Source: Acidobacteriota bacterium (GTDB lineage: Bacteria; Acidobacteriota; Blastocatellia; Pyrinomonadales; Pyrinomonadaceae). From it: a DNA stretch of 64,000 nt. The stretch lies in contig CP065003.1 of the NCBI GenBank assembly GCA_016700175.1, positions 1,622,001 to 1,686,000 of the forward strand, in the 5' to 3' direction. Both the position numbers and the translations under genes were made by a program. The notes beneath the pieces were generated by a model, which ran no database searches, was not told the origin of the DNA, and saw nothing but the letters and a program-made list of their open reading frames with translations. Shown in pieces: positions 46,250 through 54,462 of the stretch. Position 1 is the first letter of the stretch; every line of letters begins with the position of its first letter.

Positions 46250-48055
46250 TCAATGATCTTCCTGATCGGGACTTTCAGGCACTGCCTCATGCCGTGTCTC
46301 ATCTGACGGGACCTCGGCTACGAAACTCCTCAGGATCAGAAGTCTCGCCGTCACTCTGATCTCCGGCCGGTCGAACCTTTCCGCCAGAGCCCTTGTCCGA
46401 ACGAGATCTTTATCGGCGAGCTTCCTCACGATCTTCCCGGTAGAATCGAGCGTGCGCATCATCTGGTTCATCATTCCGCCGCCGAATCCGCCGAACTGGA
46501 GCTCGCCCTCATCCAGGATCTCGCCATTCGAATCAAGAAATTCGGCAAATCCGTGGAAGTTGGCCACCACCCCGTTGAGCCTGAAGATCAGATCCTCGAT
46601 GATAGTGAATGCTCTTTCGGGCTGCCTGTCGACAAGAGCCCCGGCAAGGGTCCACGTCTGCAGATATTCCCGGTGACTCCTCGGGTTTGCGGTGACCGAA
46701 CGAAGAGCCTCGTTCAGGACCTCCGTTGCGGCCTCTTTTTGGCCGAGTTGTTCCAGCCGTTCCGAGACAGCGACGTATCCGGCTGTTTTCGCCAAAGGAT
46801 CGTCGATCCCGGCGATCTTCTGCAGTGAATTGGCGACATACTCACGCACCGCCGCTTTCTTCTCGGGGCTATCCTCGGAAGAGCTCATCATTGCTTCAAG
46901 TTCCGCGGCGCGTTCCCTTTGCTCATCGGCTTCCGAAACCCCCTCGGCCGCCTTGGATGGCGTAGGAAGAGCCGCCGGAGGTGGTGGTGGAGGCGATGGA
47001 GGCCTGTTCCCTGTCCCTTGCACTACCGGGCCGCCTCCGATTCCGGTTCCGAACCCGGCGCCGTCACCTTTACGAAATCTTCTCTGGATCTGGTCCGCCA
47101 TTTCGGGAGCATAAGGCCGGATCACCGAGGCGTACTGCATTGCCTCTCCAGGGCCTTTCATCTCCTCTGCGTCTTTGGCGAGTATCACCCGTCCCAATGC
47201 CTCAGCGAGGTTCCTGATCTCCGTCGGATCGAAAAGGGGCTTTGCGGCCGGCGCATCATTCTCCGGTTTGTAGCCCGCCAGCCGGAAGATCATCGCGATC
47301 GCGCCAAGGTCGGGATCGATGCTGTCGACCTCCCTGCTCGCCGCCGAAAGGACCCTCGGCGCATAGGCGAATGCTGCTTCTTTATCCTTTTCCCAGAGCT
47401 TCGAGAGCAGGATCGGGGCGCCCATGTTCAACCCGTTCTTCAGCAACCGGTCGCCAAACTCCGCGACGGATTCAGGGTCATTCAAAGGTGCGATATTCGC
47501 CAGCTGAATCAGCAGCACTTCATCCTTCGGCCCGAAATAACCGAGGACCTCCTTCAGTTCTGCATTTAATTTCGTTGCGTCGAGAATATCGAGTGCCAGG
47601 ATCGGATCGTGTTTGGCCGACGAGAGCACTGCCTGGCTGCGGATCATCGCCGCCCTGCGCAGCTTCCAGACAGCCCTGCTGGCACCCGTGTAGCTCGCGG
47701 CACCGGTCAGATTCTTGTCCTTTTCGGACATCATCTGAGACTGCACTGCAATGAAGCGCGAAAGCGAATCGGCGAGTTCCACGTACATACGGCGTGAGAG
47801 AGCAGGATCCAGCGGATAAGCCGTTTCGGCAAGGTCGGCCGAGAAAGAGATCCGGTTCGTAAGCGACTGCAGCATCTCGATCTCCGCCGCAGTCTCTTTG
47901 ACCAGCAGAAGCGCGATCTCCTTTCGGAGCTTCGCATCTTCTGACTTCTCCTCTTTCTTCGCGTCATCGGGATTCGCCGGGACAAATTCCTGGGATGATG
48001 CGCCGAGCGCGAACAGCAGCAATATGGCTGTGGCTAGCAGACTTTTGGGGATCAT
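46250..48055 (-). CDS. Exported helical protein, member of a three-gene paralogous family
   Basis: 601 aa, function unknown. Signal peptide MIPKSLLATAILLLFALGASSQ. VKETAAEIEMLQSLTNRISF and HDPILALDILDATKLN match the gene at 44319. A proline/glycine stretch (about 350-372, with PPSPPPPPPAALP) separates two helical halves. The C-terminal block AFTIIEDLIFRLNGVV, GEILDEGELQ and RFDRPEIRVTARLLIL carries the family signature. A Gly/Met-rich insert (FGGFGGGMMNQMM) sits inside that block. First of the three genes. A 180-bp gap upstream is shared with the divergent pabA gene and should hold the promoter. Confidence 0.7.
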   Translation of the reverse strand: MIPKSLLATAILLLFALGASSQEFVPANPDDAKKEEKSEDAKLRKEIALLLVKETAAEIEMLQSLTNRISFSADLAETAYPLDPALSRRMYVELADSLSRFIAVQSQMMSEKDKNLTGAASYTGASRAVWKLRRAAMIRSQAVLSSAKHDPILALDILDATKLNAELKEVLGYFGPKDEVLLIQLANIAPLNDPESVAEFGDRLLKNGLNMGAPILLSKLWEKDKEAAFAYAPRVLSAASREVDSIDPDLGAIAMIFRLAGYKPENDAPAAKPLFDPTEIRNLAEALGRVILAKDAEEMKGPGEAMQYASVIRPYAPEMADQIQRRFRKGDGAGFGTGIGGGPVVQGTGNRPPSPPPPPPAALPTPSKAAEGVSEADEQRERAAELEAMMSSSEDSPEKKAAVREYVANSLQKIAGIDDPLAKTAGYVAVSERLEQLGQKEAATEVLNEALRSVTANPRSHREYLQTWTLAGALVDRQPERAFTIIEDLIFRLNGVVANFHGFAEFLDSNGEILDEGELQFGGFGGGMMNQMMRTLDSTGKIVRKLADKDLVRTRALAERFDRPEIRVTARLLILRSFVAEVPSDETRHEAVPESPDQEDH

Positions 48056-48235
48056 TCTTGATTCCTCTGAGGCAGGGTTGCCGCCAAACGGCGTCTACGG
48101 GTCTTTTAACTTCGTAACATAGTAAACTGCCGGGCGGATTACGTAAACGATTATCGGGAAATCTTTCAACTTTGCGGATTCAGAAATGGGCGAGGCGACT
48201 CGCCCAACGGACCCTCTTTCGCTAGAATCGACGCG

Positions 48236-48817
48236 ATGCTGCTTGTGATCGACAATTACGATTCCTTCACTTACAACCTTGTCCAGTACCTGGGCGAGCT
48301 GGGCGCGGAGATGGAGGTGTTCAGGAACGACGAGATCACGGTCGAAGAGATCGAACGGCTTGCACCGGACCGGATCCTGATCTCTCCCGGTCCGGGGATC
48401 CCCGACAACGCGGGGATCACGCTAGAGGTGATCCGAGAATTCGCAGGTAGGATCCCCATCCTTGGCGTTTGCCTCGGGCACCAGGCCATCGGTCAGGCGT
48501 TCGGCGGATACGTCGTCCGCGCGCCCGAGCCTATCCACGGCAAGCCTTCGATCGTGAAGCACGAGAACAAGGGGGTCTTCCGCGACGTGCCGCAGGAATT
48601 CGAGGCGGGCCGGTACCACTCGCTCGTTGTCGACAGACTCACGCTTCCGGACTGCCTGGAGGTGACCGCCGAAACGGAAGAAGGCATCATCATGGGCCTC
48701 CGACACAAGGAACTGCCGGTCGAAGGCGTCCAGTTCCATCCCGAATCAATACTGACTCCCGAGGGCAAGAAGATCCTGAAGAACTTCCTCGACCAGCCGA
48801 CGGCTACTACAGATTAG
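48236..48817 (+). CDS. pabA: Glutamine amidotransferase of anthranilate / aminodeoxychorismate synthase
   Basis: Class I glutamine amidotransferase subunit that gives ammonia to TrpE or PabB for tryptophan or folate synthesis. 193 aa. Catalytic triad C79 (GVCLGHQ), H168 and E170 (FHPES). The N-terminus [18 protein letters not shown] and [13 protein letters not shown] are family signatures. TrpG and PabA cannot be separated by sequence alone, and in many bacteria one protein serves both. The partner subunit is not in the window, so I lean to a shared or PabA role. Its stop TAG is directly followed by the GTG start of lpxK. Confidence 0.93.
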   Translation: MLLVIDNYDSFTYNLVQYLGELGAEMEVFRNDEITVEEIERLAPDRILISPGPGIPDNAGITLEVIREFAGRIPILGVCLGHQAIGQAFGGYVVRAPEPIHGKPSIVKHENKGVFRDVPQEFEAGRYHSLVVDRLTLPDCLEVTAETEEGIIMGLRHKELPVEGVQFHPESILTPEGKKILKNFLDQPTATTD

Positions 48818-49855
48818 GTGTCCGCCATTCTCAACATCGCCTCAAAGATCTACGGACGGGTGCTCGACACCCGCAACGTGCTGTACGACTACGCCGTCTT
48901 CCGGTCGTACAAGGTTCCGGTCCCAGTGATCTCAGTGGGCAACATCACCCTCGGCGGCACGGGAAAGACACCGCTCGTTGCGTATATCGCCAGACTGCTT
49001 GCCGAAGCGGGAGAACGGCCGGCGATCGTTTCCAGGGGATACAGACGCGAGGACGAGAATTCGCTGGTGGTGGTTTCCAACGGCGAAAAGATCATCGAGG
49101 ATCCCTCGGTCACGGGCGACGAACCGCTCGAACTGGCGCTTGATCTGAAAGGTTCGGCGGCGGTCGTCTGCGACGCGGACCGCGTTCGGGGTTCGGTTTA
49201 CGCTATCGAAAGACTTGGCGCTTCCGTGATCGTGCTCGACGACGCGTTCCAGCACCGGCGGATACGCCGCGATCTCGACATCGTCGTCATCGACGCGGGC
49301 TTGCCGTTCGGCGGCCGCAGAACCGTTCCCGGCGGACGTCTCAGGGAGAACCTGCACAATCTCGCGAGGGCGGACGCGATAGTGGTCACAAGGCCGGAGG
49401 ATTCGGAGGACCTCGAGGCCCTGAGGAGCGAGCTGAGCGATCTCAACAGCGATGCGCCTCTGTTCGTCTGCCGGTCGCGAGTTCAGAGTATCGAAACCGT
49501 TTGGACGTCCGAGGACCGTCAGCCGGACCCGGACACGACCTTCTTCGTATTCTGTGCGATCGGAAACCCGAAGAGCCTTCTCGCCCAGCTTGAAAGAGAA
49601 GGGTTCGCGATCGCCGGCAGCAGGTCGTTTCCCGATCATCATACGTTCACGCAGGACGACATCGACGAGATCGAAGGTCAAGCGCGCGCCGCCGGCGCCG
49701 ACGCTCTCCTTACGACCGGAAAGGACGCCGTGAAACTTGTCGACAAGCGGTTCGGCATTCCTTGCTGCAAAGTAAAAAGCCGCCTCGTCATCGACGACGA
49801 AACGGCTTTAAAGTCCCTTCTCAAAAGCGCGATGGATCTCTCCGAAGATTCCTAG
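48818..49855 (+). CDS. lpxK: Tetraacyldisaccharide 4'-kinase LpxK
   Basis: Phosphorylates the 4' position of the lipid A disaccharide precursor (Raetz pathway) at the cytoplasmic face of the inner membrane. 345 aa. It starts at a GTG abutting the pabA stop with no gap, which implies translational coupling. Walker A GGTGKT at 46-51 after VPVPVISVGNITL; SRGYRRE, TGDEPLELA, LDDAFQHRRIRRDLDIVV and the C-terminal FPDHHTFTQDD are characteristic. No clear N-terminal membrane helix, but the first 25 residues are amphipathic as in the family. Its stop overlaps by three to four bases the stop of the convergent kinase-fold gene. Its presence shows an LPS-type outer membrane. Confidence 0.95.
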   Translation: MSAILNIASKIYGRVLDTRNVLYDYAVFRSYKVPVPVISVGNITLGGTGKTPLVAYIARLLAEAGERPAIVSRGYRREDENSLVVVSNGEKIIEDPSVTGDEPLELALDLKGSAAVVCDADRVRGSVYAIERLGASVIVLDDAFQHRRIRRDLDIVVIDAGLPFGGRRTVPGGRLRENLHNLARADAIVVTRPEDSEDLEALRSELSDLNSDAPLFVCRSRVQSIETVWTSEDRQPDPDTTFFVFCAIGNPKSLLAQLEREGFAIAGSRSFPDHHTFTQDDIDEIEGQARAAGADALLTTGKDAVKLVDKRFGIPCCKVKSRLVIDDETALKSLLKSAMDLSEDS

Positions 49856-51306
49856 AGGTTTCCTCCCGGGCCTTCATCCTTGTTACCCGAGTCAGGCGGA
49901 TCGCTCTTCGGGGGCGCCGGGGTGGCTTGCCTTGTCGGAGCCGGAGTCGCAGCAGGCTTCGGCGGCTGGGTGTTCGTGTTCCCTCTCGAAGGCGACGGAG
50001 AGGTTTCCGGCGTCGGCGTAGGAGTCACGATCTTCGGAACGAGGATCACGCCGCCGTCTCCCGGCATAAAGACGCTGCCTTCCCCGGGGATAGTCACGTA
50101 GTCGCCGCCCGGCCCTATCGGCTGGGAGGTTCCAGGGGGCGGTGCTCCGGGGCTGGCCCAAGGATCGTATCCGTCGCCGCCTATATCTTCGGGAAGCGCA
50201 TCCGGATCGCCGGAAAGTATCTGAGGAGCGAGGCTCAGTCCGCTCTGTTCGGGCATTCCCGTAGCGGGGTTCAGAGGCTGCACCGGCTGGCTGTTGGCAT
50301 CCGTCTGAAGTACGGTCGCAGGATCTTTCTGGCCCGAGTTCGTCCAGTAGATCAGCCCGAAAGCGAGGACCGAGATGCCGGCGAGCACGATGAAAGCGGT
50401 CTTCCAGGCATTGTTCCCTTCCGTTTCCGCTCCGACCGGCACGACCATCGAATCTTCCGCTCCGTCGTCCCCGATCGCGGCGTTCAGAGCTTCGACAAAC
50501 TCCTCCGCGGTCGAATATCGCTTCGAAGGCTCCTTCGCGAGGGCGGTGAGGATCACCGTCTCGAGGCCTTCGGGAAGGTCGCTTCTGAAAGCGACCAGCG
50601 GCGGCGGCGGCACCTGATGGTGCCTTTGCATCAGCTCATTCTCCGTTTCGCCCGAAAACGGCCGTTCGCCGGCGAGCATTTCGTAGAGAATGATGCCGAG
50701 GGAATAAACGTCCGAGCGCTCGTCCGGCTTTGTCCCGTAAACGAAAAGCTCGGGAGCGCGGTAGGCGAGTTCTTCAAGGTTCTCAGGCGTGTCGCTGTTC
50801 CTTGGAAGCGTCCCGTAAGCGCCGATGTCGAATACCTTCACGATCTCGCCTACGTCTGCGACCCTTGCCAAAACTGCCTTGTCCACAGTCAGGCTTCCGT
50901 GGGAAAGCCCTCTCGACCTTGCGGCCGACAGTGCCGAAACGATCTGCCTGATGATACGTACCGACGGCACGACCATCATCGGGGCTTCGTCGGCGATCCT
51001 CTCTCCGAGGGTCTCGCCGCTTGAATCCTCCATCACCGCGAATATCGTCCCGTCGACGTCCTGTCCGAAATCGGTAATATTCAGGACGTTCGGGTGCGCG
51101 ATCTTCGAAACCGCGCGGGCTTCTGCCGAGAATCCCGCCGCTGCCGCCTCGTCGAAGTTTTCGCCCCGGTCGAGGATCTTGACAGTCACGGAATTCCCCA
51201 TAAGCAGATGCGTTCCGCGGTAAAGACTTCCCGAGCGGCTTTCGCCCAAGTAGCTGTCTATGCGGTACTTATCCGCGATAACCTTGTTGATGAACCGGTC
51301 GTCCAT
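49852..51306 (-). CDS. Membrane-anchored Ser/Thr kinase-fold protein, predicted pseudokinase
   Basis: 484 aa. A bacterial Hanks-type kinase domain (about 14-275), one membrane helix (301-321, WKTAFIVLAGISVLAFGLIYW) and a Pro/Gly/Thr-rich extracytoplasmic tail with no PASTA repeats. The ATP-site Lys K43 (VTVKIL) and helix-C Glu E62 are present, and DFG is DIG at 160-162. The HRD motif is HGS at 136-138, so the catalytic Asp is Ser. The following K and N positions (LTVDKAVL) are also changed, and the glycine loop lacks its second Gly. APE and the DVYSLGIILYE helix are intact. It probably binds nucleotide or partners but does not phosphorylate. Convergent with lpxK. No phosphatase or FHA protein is adjacent. 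Confidence 0.85.
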   Translation of the reverse strand: MDDRFINKVIADKYRIDSYLGESRSGSLYRGTHLLMGNSVTVKILDRGENFDEAAAAGFSAEARAVSKIAHPNVLNITDFGQDVDGTIFAVMEDSSGETLGERIADEAPMMVVPSVRIIRQIVSALSAARSRGLSHGSLTVDKAVLARVADVGEIVKVFDIGAYGTLPRNSDTPENLEELAYRAPELFVYGTKPDERSDVYSLGIILYEMLAGERPFSGETENELMQRHHQVPPPPLVAFRSDLPEGLETVILTALAKEPSKRYSTAEEFVEALNAAIGDDGAEDSMVVPVGAETEGNNAWKTAFIVLAGISVLAFGLIYWTNSGQKDPATVLQTDANSQPVQPLNPATGMPEQSGLSLAPQILSGDPDALPEDIGGDGYDPWASPGAPPPGTSQPIGPGGDYVTIPGEGSVFMPGDGGVILVPKIVTPTPTPETSPSPSRGNTNTQPPKPAATPAPTRQATPAPPKSDPPDSGNKDEGPGGNL

Positions 51307-51416
51307 TGCCTTTAATCGATATTTCTTAATTGCGTACGAAGTGTGATTGTCGCCCGTTTCGATAAGATTTTCAAACGATTAGTTGTCGCCCCATACGGGT
51401 CCGCCAAACTAAAGAA

Positions 51417-51443
51417 CGGGCGGGACCCGACGGATCCCGCCCG
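51417..51443 (-). terminator. Rho-independent terminator after atpE
   Basis: On the minus strand a GC-rich hairpin CGGGCGGGA..TCCCGCCCG lies about 25 bp after the atpE stop, followed by a short T-containing stretch (TTCTTTAG). It closes the Fo gene group. The T-run is weak. Confidence 0.65.
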
Positions 51444-51468
51444 CGAACTTTGTCAAGAGCTCGTCCGT

Positions 51469-51792
51469 TTACGCCTTGACGAAAACGATGAGCAAAGCGA
51501 AGAGCACCAGCGACTCGATAAGCGCGAGCGCGATGATCATAAGCGTCTGAACCGTTCCGGCAGCGCCCGGATTACGGGCTGCGCCTTCCGCACCGCGCGA
51601 ACCGACGAGACCCTGCCCGATCGCCGCGAGTCCGGCCGCCAGGCCGAAACCGAGAACGCCCATTCCGGCCCTGAAGGCCTCAGCGGAAGCCACGGTCGAT
51701 TCATTGTCGGCAGCTCCTGCCTGTGCAAGCGCGGGGATCGCCATAACGGCGAGAGCCGCGAAAACATATCCGATCTTCTTAAGCATTTTCAT
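51469..51792 (-). CDS. atpE: F-type ATP synthase subunit c with cleavable signal peptide
   Basis: Ring-forming proteolipid of Fo. 107 aa. An N-terminal Sec-type signal (about 1-26, ending PALAQAGA) precedes the mature two-helix hairpin. The ion-binding Glu is E93 in LALIESLVLF; the polar loop ARNPGAA follows helix one. Q60 (AIGQG) together with E93 and S94 matches three of the side chains that coordinate Na+ in sodium-type rings, but the usual Tyr position is Phe (F98). It therefore may use Na+ or H+; I cannot decide. It lies 236 bp after atpB on the same strand and ends the group. No atpF, H, A, G, D or C follows, so the operon is split. Confidence 0.94.
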   Translation of the reverse strand: MKMLKKIGYVFAALAVMAIPALAQAGAADNESTVASAEAFRAGMGVLGFGLAAGLAAIGQGLVGSRGAEGAARNPGAAGTVQTLMIIALALIESLVLFALLIVFVKA

Positions 51793-52028
51793 TGTTTTTG
51801 TCTCCTAAACGTGTTTTCTACATTTCGAAGACGATCGCTACTGAAAGTCGCCGGGCCGCAGGTATGATTTCGCCTCACTTCCGGTATGCACTCGATTTCT
51901 ACTCTCGTTGGAGTCGAGGCTCCTGATGCGTGCGGGCTTCTGCTATTGCGCGGTCCTGACGGCTCGCGAGCCGTTCGTCCTCAAAAACCTTGAATTTTCA
52001 AACTACCGGAGGCTTCACCCCCCGATTC
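51793..52028. other. atpB-atpE spacer
   Basis: 236 bp without a gene. It includes the perfect 16-bp palindrome ACGGCTCGCGAGCCGT at 51960-51975. No T-run follows, so it is not a plain terminator. TAGGAGACAAAAACA lies just before the atpE ATG and contains the AGGAG ribosome binding site. Confidence 0.5.
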
Positions 52029-52931
52029 CTATGCCGTCGCCGCGGCAGCCGTCTTCTCGCCCGCGTGATGTTCTTCGTCGTGATGCTCGTGCGGGGGATG
52101 TGACACCTCGCTGATGTAGATCATCGACAGCAGAGTGAACACAAGCGTCTGAACGAACGCCACAAACACCGCCAGCGGCATCAGCGCCACCGGCAGCAAG
52201 TATTGGGTAAACGGCGGAAAGAGATTGGCGATCTGCATCGCGATCTGCTCGTCGGCGAACATGTTGGCGAACAAGCGGATCGCGAGGGTCAAAGGCCTGA
52301 TCATGTTGCTTATCAGCTCGATCGTGAAGATCAGAGGCGTGATGAGCAGGGTCATCAAGAGCGGCAGTTTCGGACCCGCGAAGTGGGCCAGGTGATTGAT
52401 GAACCCGTTCTCGCTGATGCCTACATAGTTGTAGTAGACGAACGACGAGATACCGAGAGCGAATGTCACGCTGATGTGAGCCGTCGGCGACATGAACACG
52501 GGGAAAAGCCCCATCAGGTTCGAAACAAGCACGAGCACCGCGAACGTCGCGACTACCGGGAAGTACCTGAATCCGTGCTCGCCGACCGCGCTGATCAGAA
52601 GGTCCTTGATCGCAAGGAAACTCGCCTCAAGCGTGAGCTGGCCGTGGTGCGGATCGTCCTCCGAAAGCTTGCCCTTGAACACCCAGACGACGGCGACGCT
52701 GAGAAGGCACGCGATGAAGAACATTATCGTGTACCAAGGCACGGCGTTCTCGGCGGTATAGGGTCCGAAGACGTCTTCGGGCTTGACGCCGAAGGACGAA
52801 AGCACCCACTCCCAAAAGGGATAGGTGTAAGCCATCTGGAACTCGTGGACAGGCTTGCCGATGTAGTGGTTTACAAATTCGACAATGAGCGGCGTGGCGT
52901 GCCCGCCGCCGCCTTCAGCAAATAAGAACAT
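52029..52931 (-). CDS. atpB: F-type ATP synthase subunit a
   Basis: Fo stator channel subunit. 300 aa with about six membrane helices. The essential Arg is R219 in RPLTLAIRLFANMFAD, matching E. coli R210. IELISNMIRPL and PLAVFVAFVQTLVFTLLSMIYI are typical. The N-terminal 60 residues form an extra periplasmic region (AEGGGGHATPLIVEF). The C-terminal tail is His-rich (HPPHEHHDEEHHAGEK), unusual and perhaps metal-binding or simply disordered. It starts two bases after the atpI stop. Order on the strand: atpZ-like, atpI, atpB, atpE. Confidence 0.95.
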   Translation of the reverse strand: MFLFAEGGGGHATPLIVEFVNHYIGKPVHEFQMAYTYPFWEWVLSSFGVKPEDVFGPYTAENAVPWYTIMFFIACLLSVAVVWVFKGKLSEDDPHHGQLTLEASFLAIKDLLISAVGEHGFRYFPVVATFAVLVLVSNLMGLFPVFMSPTAHISVTFALGISSFVYYNYVGISENGFINHLAHFAGPKLPLLMTLLITPLIFTIELISNMIRPLTLAIRLFANMFADEQIAMQIANLFPPFTQYLLPVALMPLAVFVAFVQTLVFTLLSMIYISEVSHPPHEHHDEEHHAGEKTAAAATA

Positions 52932-52933
52932 TA

Positions 52934-53371
52934 TTAAATTCCCTTTCTGTTACCGAACGAGCTGAATAATCTGATAATTCCTTCGATCACAACAGCGAAT
53001 GCAAAGCACGACAGTCCGAGTATCACCGGCACAAGCAACTCCCAGTCGATCAGGTAAACGAACCCGATCACGGTTGCGAAGGCGATATACCGCATGAAGT
53101 AGTTGCTTCCTGCGAAGCTCGGCTTCACACCTTCCTCGGCATTCGCGAACACCCGCGCGAGCGAGTGCTTCATCCAGAAGTAATTCACGAACGAAAGCAC
53201 CCCGCCGGTCAGGAACCCGGCGCCCGCTTTCGCTGAGAAAAAAATGAAACCGGCGGCGGTTCCTGCCACCGCAACCACGCCCATCACGACGATCAGGCGG
53301 ACGTGCGACAGCGACGCAGGACTCTCTTCGGTACTGTCAACAGGCTCGTTCATTCGCATATTGCGAAACAA
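52934..53371 (-). CDS. atpI: ATP synthase subunit I-like membrane protein
   Basis: 145-aa protein of the AtpI type, which helps assemble the c-ring. It has four membrane helices: about 26-44, 49-67, 90-108 and 112-134. Features such as AGFLTGGVLSFVNYFWMKHSL fit the family. Three closely spaced Met codons (53371 is a TTG; ATGs at 53359 and 53353) leave the exact start open. Its stop is two bases from the atpB start, and it follows the AtpZ-like gene by about 45 bp, as in many atp operons. Confidence 0.85.
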   Translation of the reverse strand: MFRNMRMNEPVDSTEESPASLSHVRLIVVMGVVAVAGTAAGFIFFSAKAGAGFLTGGVLSFVNYFWMKHSLARVFANAEEGVKPSFAGSNYFMRYIAFATVIGFVYLIDWELLVPVILGLSCFAFAVVIEGIIRLFSSFGNRKGI

Positions 53372-53418
53372 GCATTCTATAAGCTGATGAAGGAAATATC
53401 AAAGCACCGACGGCGCCT

Positions 53419-54234
53419 TCAGATGGAGTCCAGGGAGTCGCCGGACTCCGGGGAACTCTTCGGTTCGGGCGCGGGCGGGTCCGGTTCGAACGAAGCCCTG
53501 AGCGAGACCTTGTCAAAGTCGTTCGTTCCGTTACCCATTATGTGGGAGGTGATCCGAAAAAGCTGGAAGAATCCAATGGCCGCGCCCAACACGATGCCCG
53601 TGACGATGCCCCAAGGCGAGGAACCGAACAGGACGTCCGCGACCCACCCGATCGCAAGCATGAACACCACCGAGCCGAACAAGGCGATAGCGGCCGACCA
53701 CGCGAGACCCATCCGGCGGAAGATCTCGACCTGCGAAACGGGATCGTCATCGGGAACAGAGAATGGGCCTGACTCGGAATCCGAATGATACGTCCCGGAA
53801 CCGGGCAATTGCGTCGCGCCTATCGCCTCCGGCAAAGTGTGGTCTTCGCCCGAATCTCGGTTCGCGCTCCGCCTTTCGAGCGTTTTCTCCCGCTCAAGCT
53901 CCTTCTCGAGCTCCTTCAGCATCTTCTCGAGTTCGGCCGCCCTTCCGCCCGACTCGGGGCCGGATTCGGAGATCTCAACGGCCTCGGCCGGCTTCTCCGT
54001 TTCCTGCCCACCTTCGGACTCGGTTCGAACCTCGGGACCGGGAGATGACACGCCGAGGATCCCGTTCCGGATCTCTTCCACGCTTTCTCCGGGCAGATCG
54101 CCTTCGTTCGGTTCGTTCGACGACAGACCGATGCTCACGAGGTCGTCCTTCTGCCGCCGCTTTCGAAGCAGTCCCCGCTTCTCTTCCCGGCCATCTTCCG
54201 GCTGGTCCTCGTCTTCGAGAATGCTTTTGATCAT
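53419..54234 (-). CDS. AtpZ-like membrane protein with long acidic N-terminal extension
   Basis: 271 aa. The C-terminal part (about 172-230) is the two-helix hairpin of AtpZ/gene-1 proteins (MGLAWSAAIALFGSVVFML, then SPWGIVTGIVLGAAIGFFQL), small proteins that aid Mg2+/Ca2+ supply or c-ring assembly in Fo. Typical members are about 100 aa. Here about 170 extra residues precede the helices: a basic patch (EEKRGLLRKRRQK), an acidic Ser/Glu/Gly-rich stretch and a short coiled coil (100-121, ELEKMLKELEKELEREKT). The C-terminus is also Pro/Ser-rich. First gene of the Fo group. Seven copies of GGTCTCC end 10 bp upstream of the start. Confidence 0.75.
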   Translation of the reverse strand: MIKSILEDEDQPEDGREEKRGLLRKRRQKDDLVSIGLSSNEPNEGDLPGESVEEIRNGILGVSSPGPEVRTESEGGQETEKPAEAVEISESGPESGGRAAELEKMLKELEKELEREKTLERRSANRDSGEDHTLPEAIGATQLPGSGTYHSDSESGPFSVPDDDPVSQVEIFRRMGLAWSAAIALFGSVVFMLAIGWVADVLFGSSPWGIVTGIVLGAAIGFFQLFRITSHIMGNGTNDFDKVSLRASFEPDPPAPEPKSSPESGDSLDSI

Positions 54235-54242
54235 TTTCCTGC

Positions 54243-54294
<52 letters not shown>

Positions 54295-54462
54295 AGAATG
54301 ATATTCAAATCAAATGACTCTATCAAACCATTCAGCACACAAGAGTCAGGAAGATCACCTCGGCTGATCCAAACGGCCTGATCGGGAATCCGCGCCGGGA
54401 TGGTTTCTTGCGGTCGTGCGCGTCTCCGAGAGAAGTGAATCCGAGAGCCAGTCGCGGTGTGG

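Noticed and set aside
49762..51024. 420-codon plus-strand frame opposite the kinase-fold gene
   Set aside because: Arg-rich shadow; the minus-strand frame has kinase motifs and a membrane helix.
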